Assembly (NCBI GenBank): GCA_963664065.1
Contig: OY760942.1
Coordinates: 744,001 to 808,000 of the forward strand
From: JABDJL01 sp963664065
Lineage (GTDB): Bacteria; Pseudomonadota; Gammaproteobacteria; Xanthomonadales; SZUA-36
Direction: 5' to 3'
DNA: 64,000 nt
The translations under genes and the position numbers were made by a program. This document shows positions 62,977-64,000 of this stretch, piece by piece. The notes below the pieces were generated by a model. That model was given only the letters and a program-made list of their open reading frames with translations. It had not been told where the DNA came from and did not search any database. Each line of letters begins with the position of its first letter. The first letter of the stretch is position 1.

Positions 62977-64000
62977 TTATTCCCTGCCGTAAATTTTACC
63001 CAGTAATACGGGTTCGCGTGCGCCGGTGATCGGAGGGGTATTCTGCAGGCTTTCCGCCAGGCGTTCCTTGGCCAGCCAGGCGAACAGGATTGCCTCCACC
63101 CAGTCGGGGTCGGAACCGTGGATAATGGTGGATTCGACAGGGATGTCTCCCAGCAGCTTTCTCAAGCGAAACATCAGGTATGAATTGTGCACACCACCAC
63201 CGCACACCAGTATCCGCCCCAAGGGGTCGCCAGCCAAGAGATCCCGTACCACGGATATTGCCGTCAATTCGGCGAGCGTGCATTGAATATCCTGTTCTTC
63301 CAGGCTTAATCCATCGATCCTTGATTGCAGCCATAGCATGTTGAAATGCTCAAGGCCGCTGCTTTTGGGCGGGGCCTTACTGAAAAATGGATCGTCAAGG
63401 AGCTTTTCCAGCAGAACCGTCTGAACTTCACCGGTGGCTGCCCAGCCACCACCTTTATCATAAAGCTCACCTTGAGACCGTTGAATCCAGCCATCCATCA
63501 GGCAGTTGCCCGGACCACAGTCAAAGCCACTCACACCACCGTTGGCTTCAAGCACAGTGATATTGGCGATACCACCCAGATTGAGTATTACCCGGCGCTC
63601 ATTTTCTGAATGAAAAAGGTGCAGGTGAAGCAAGGGCGCCAGGGGGGCGCCCTGTCCGCCAGCCCGGATGTCGGCTTTTCGGAAATCCGTCACAGTGGTA
63701 ATACCGGTCGACCGGGAGATAGTTGAACCATTGCCCAGTTGGATGGATACCGGTCGCAAGGCATCCGGTTGATGCCAGACTGTCTGGCCATGGGACCCTA
63801 TTGCTGTGATGTCGTGCTTTTCAACACCTGCCTGGTTGATCAGTTCGTTGGCGGTAAGTGCAAAAAAGCGCCCCAATAACCCATCCAGCGTTGCGGCTTT
63901 GCCGGCGGGAGGTCTTTCACCGTTTTCCAGGAGTTTATCCAGGTCACTCCGAATCGCCGCAGGGTAGGGATTACAAAATGCGTGTAGCAGATCAGGGCGA
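62977..64000 (-). CDS. anmK: anhydro-N-acetylmuramic acid kinase AnmK, 5' end cut
   Basis: An ATP-dependent sugar kinase of the actin/hexokinase fold that converts anhydroMurNAc to MurNAc-6-phosphate. The gene runs off the right window edge; 340 codons are visible. Motifs: TAIGSHGQTVWHQP, FRKADIRAGGQGAPLAP, RRVILNLGGIANITVL, GFDCGPGNCLMDGW and CGGGVHNSYLM. A TTG at 63876 could be mistaken for a start, but coding continues unbroken upstream (LLHAFCNPYPAAIRSDLDKL). It fits functionally with AmpG. Confidence 0.95.
   Translation of the reverse strand, partial: RPDLLHAFCNPYPAAIRSDLDKLLENGERPPAGKAATLDGLLGRFFALTANELINQAGVEKHDITAIGSHGQTVWHQPDALRPVSIQLGNGSTISRSTGITTVTDFRKADIRAGGQGAPLAPLLHLHLFHSENERRVILNLGGIANITVLEANGGVSGFDCGPGNCLMDGWIQRSQGELYDKGGGWAATGEVQTVLLEKLLDDPFFSKAPPKSSGLEHFNMLWLQSRIDGLSLEEQDIQCTLAELTAISVVRDLLAGDPLGRILVCGGGVHNSYLMFRLRKLLGDIPVESTIIHGSDPDWVEAILFAWLAKERLAESLQNTPPITGAREPVLLGKIYGRE

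Overview
The window is a stretch of chromosome from a gammaproteobacterium that I cannot name to genus. The evidence is the BioH/BioC type of biotin operon, the gene order mreBCD-mrdA-rodA-mltB-rlpA-dacA-ybeD-lipB-lipA, ZapE, Fis, PlsB and the AmpG/AnmK cell-wall recycling genes. Most genes are housekeeping and tightly packed, with 4 to 8 base overlaps between neighbours. Several start with GTG or TTG. The two contig edges cut bioB (left) and anmK (right).

Layout. 1-3792: biotin operon bioB-F-H-C-D, followed by a probable small RNA made of three hairpins with near-identical C-rich loops. 4038-8755: zapE, an alpha/beta hydrolase, ACP phosphodiesterase, a secreted nuclease lipoprotein and a cytochrome c5. 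8897-15866: an accessory island lying between the 3' ends of a tRNA-Arg and a tRNA-Met. It holds phased 10-bp repeats, a leucine-rich-repeat gene, two inverted copies of a 1.5-kb IS3-family element, a secreted endonuclease I and a truncated DUF1214-like gene. 15943-27552: a PfkB kinase, then the rod-shape, peptidoglycan and lipoate cluster. 27680-32436: prc, priA and a small lipoprotein. 32682-42373: a moxR/bat operon damaged twice. batA is interrupted by an IS1-type transposon with a perfect 8-bp target duplication, itself carrying a nested third IS3 copy, and batB has a frameshift at a G-run. 42476-48426: SPOR protein, argS, two TRAP-transporter genes facing each other and a YdcH-like protein. 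48225-63000: plsB, pyrF, a hydrolase, uvrD, purD, purH, fis, two small envelope or zinc-ribbon proteins, pyrE, exonuclease III, ampG, two REP-like repeats, yccF and anmK.

How it fits together. The central cluster builds the rod-shaped wall: MreBCD scaffold, PBP2/RodA synthase, MltB/RlpA/DacA trimming. AmpG and AnmK recycle its fragments. The purine and pyrimidine genes form a minus-strand group near fis. Mobile-element activity is recent, because the three IS3 copies differ at only a few positions. It accounts for most of the broken genes. The most novel-looking items are the three-hairpin RNA after bioD, the nested insertion into batA whose passenger gene and transposase both look leaderless, and the tRNA-bounded island.
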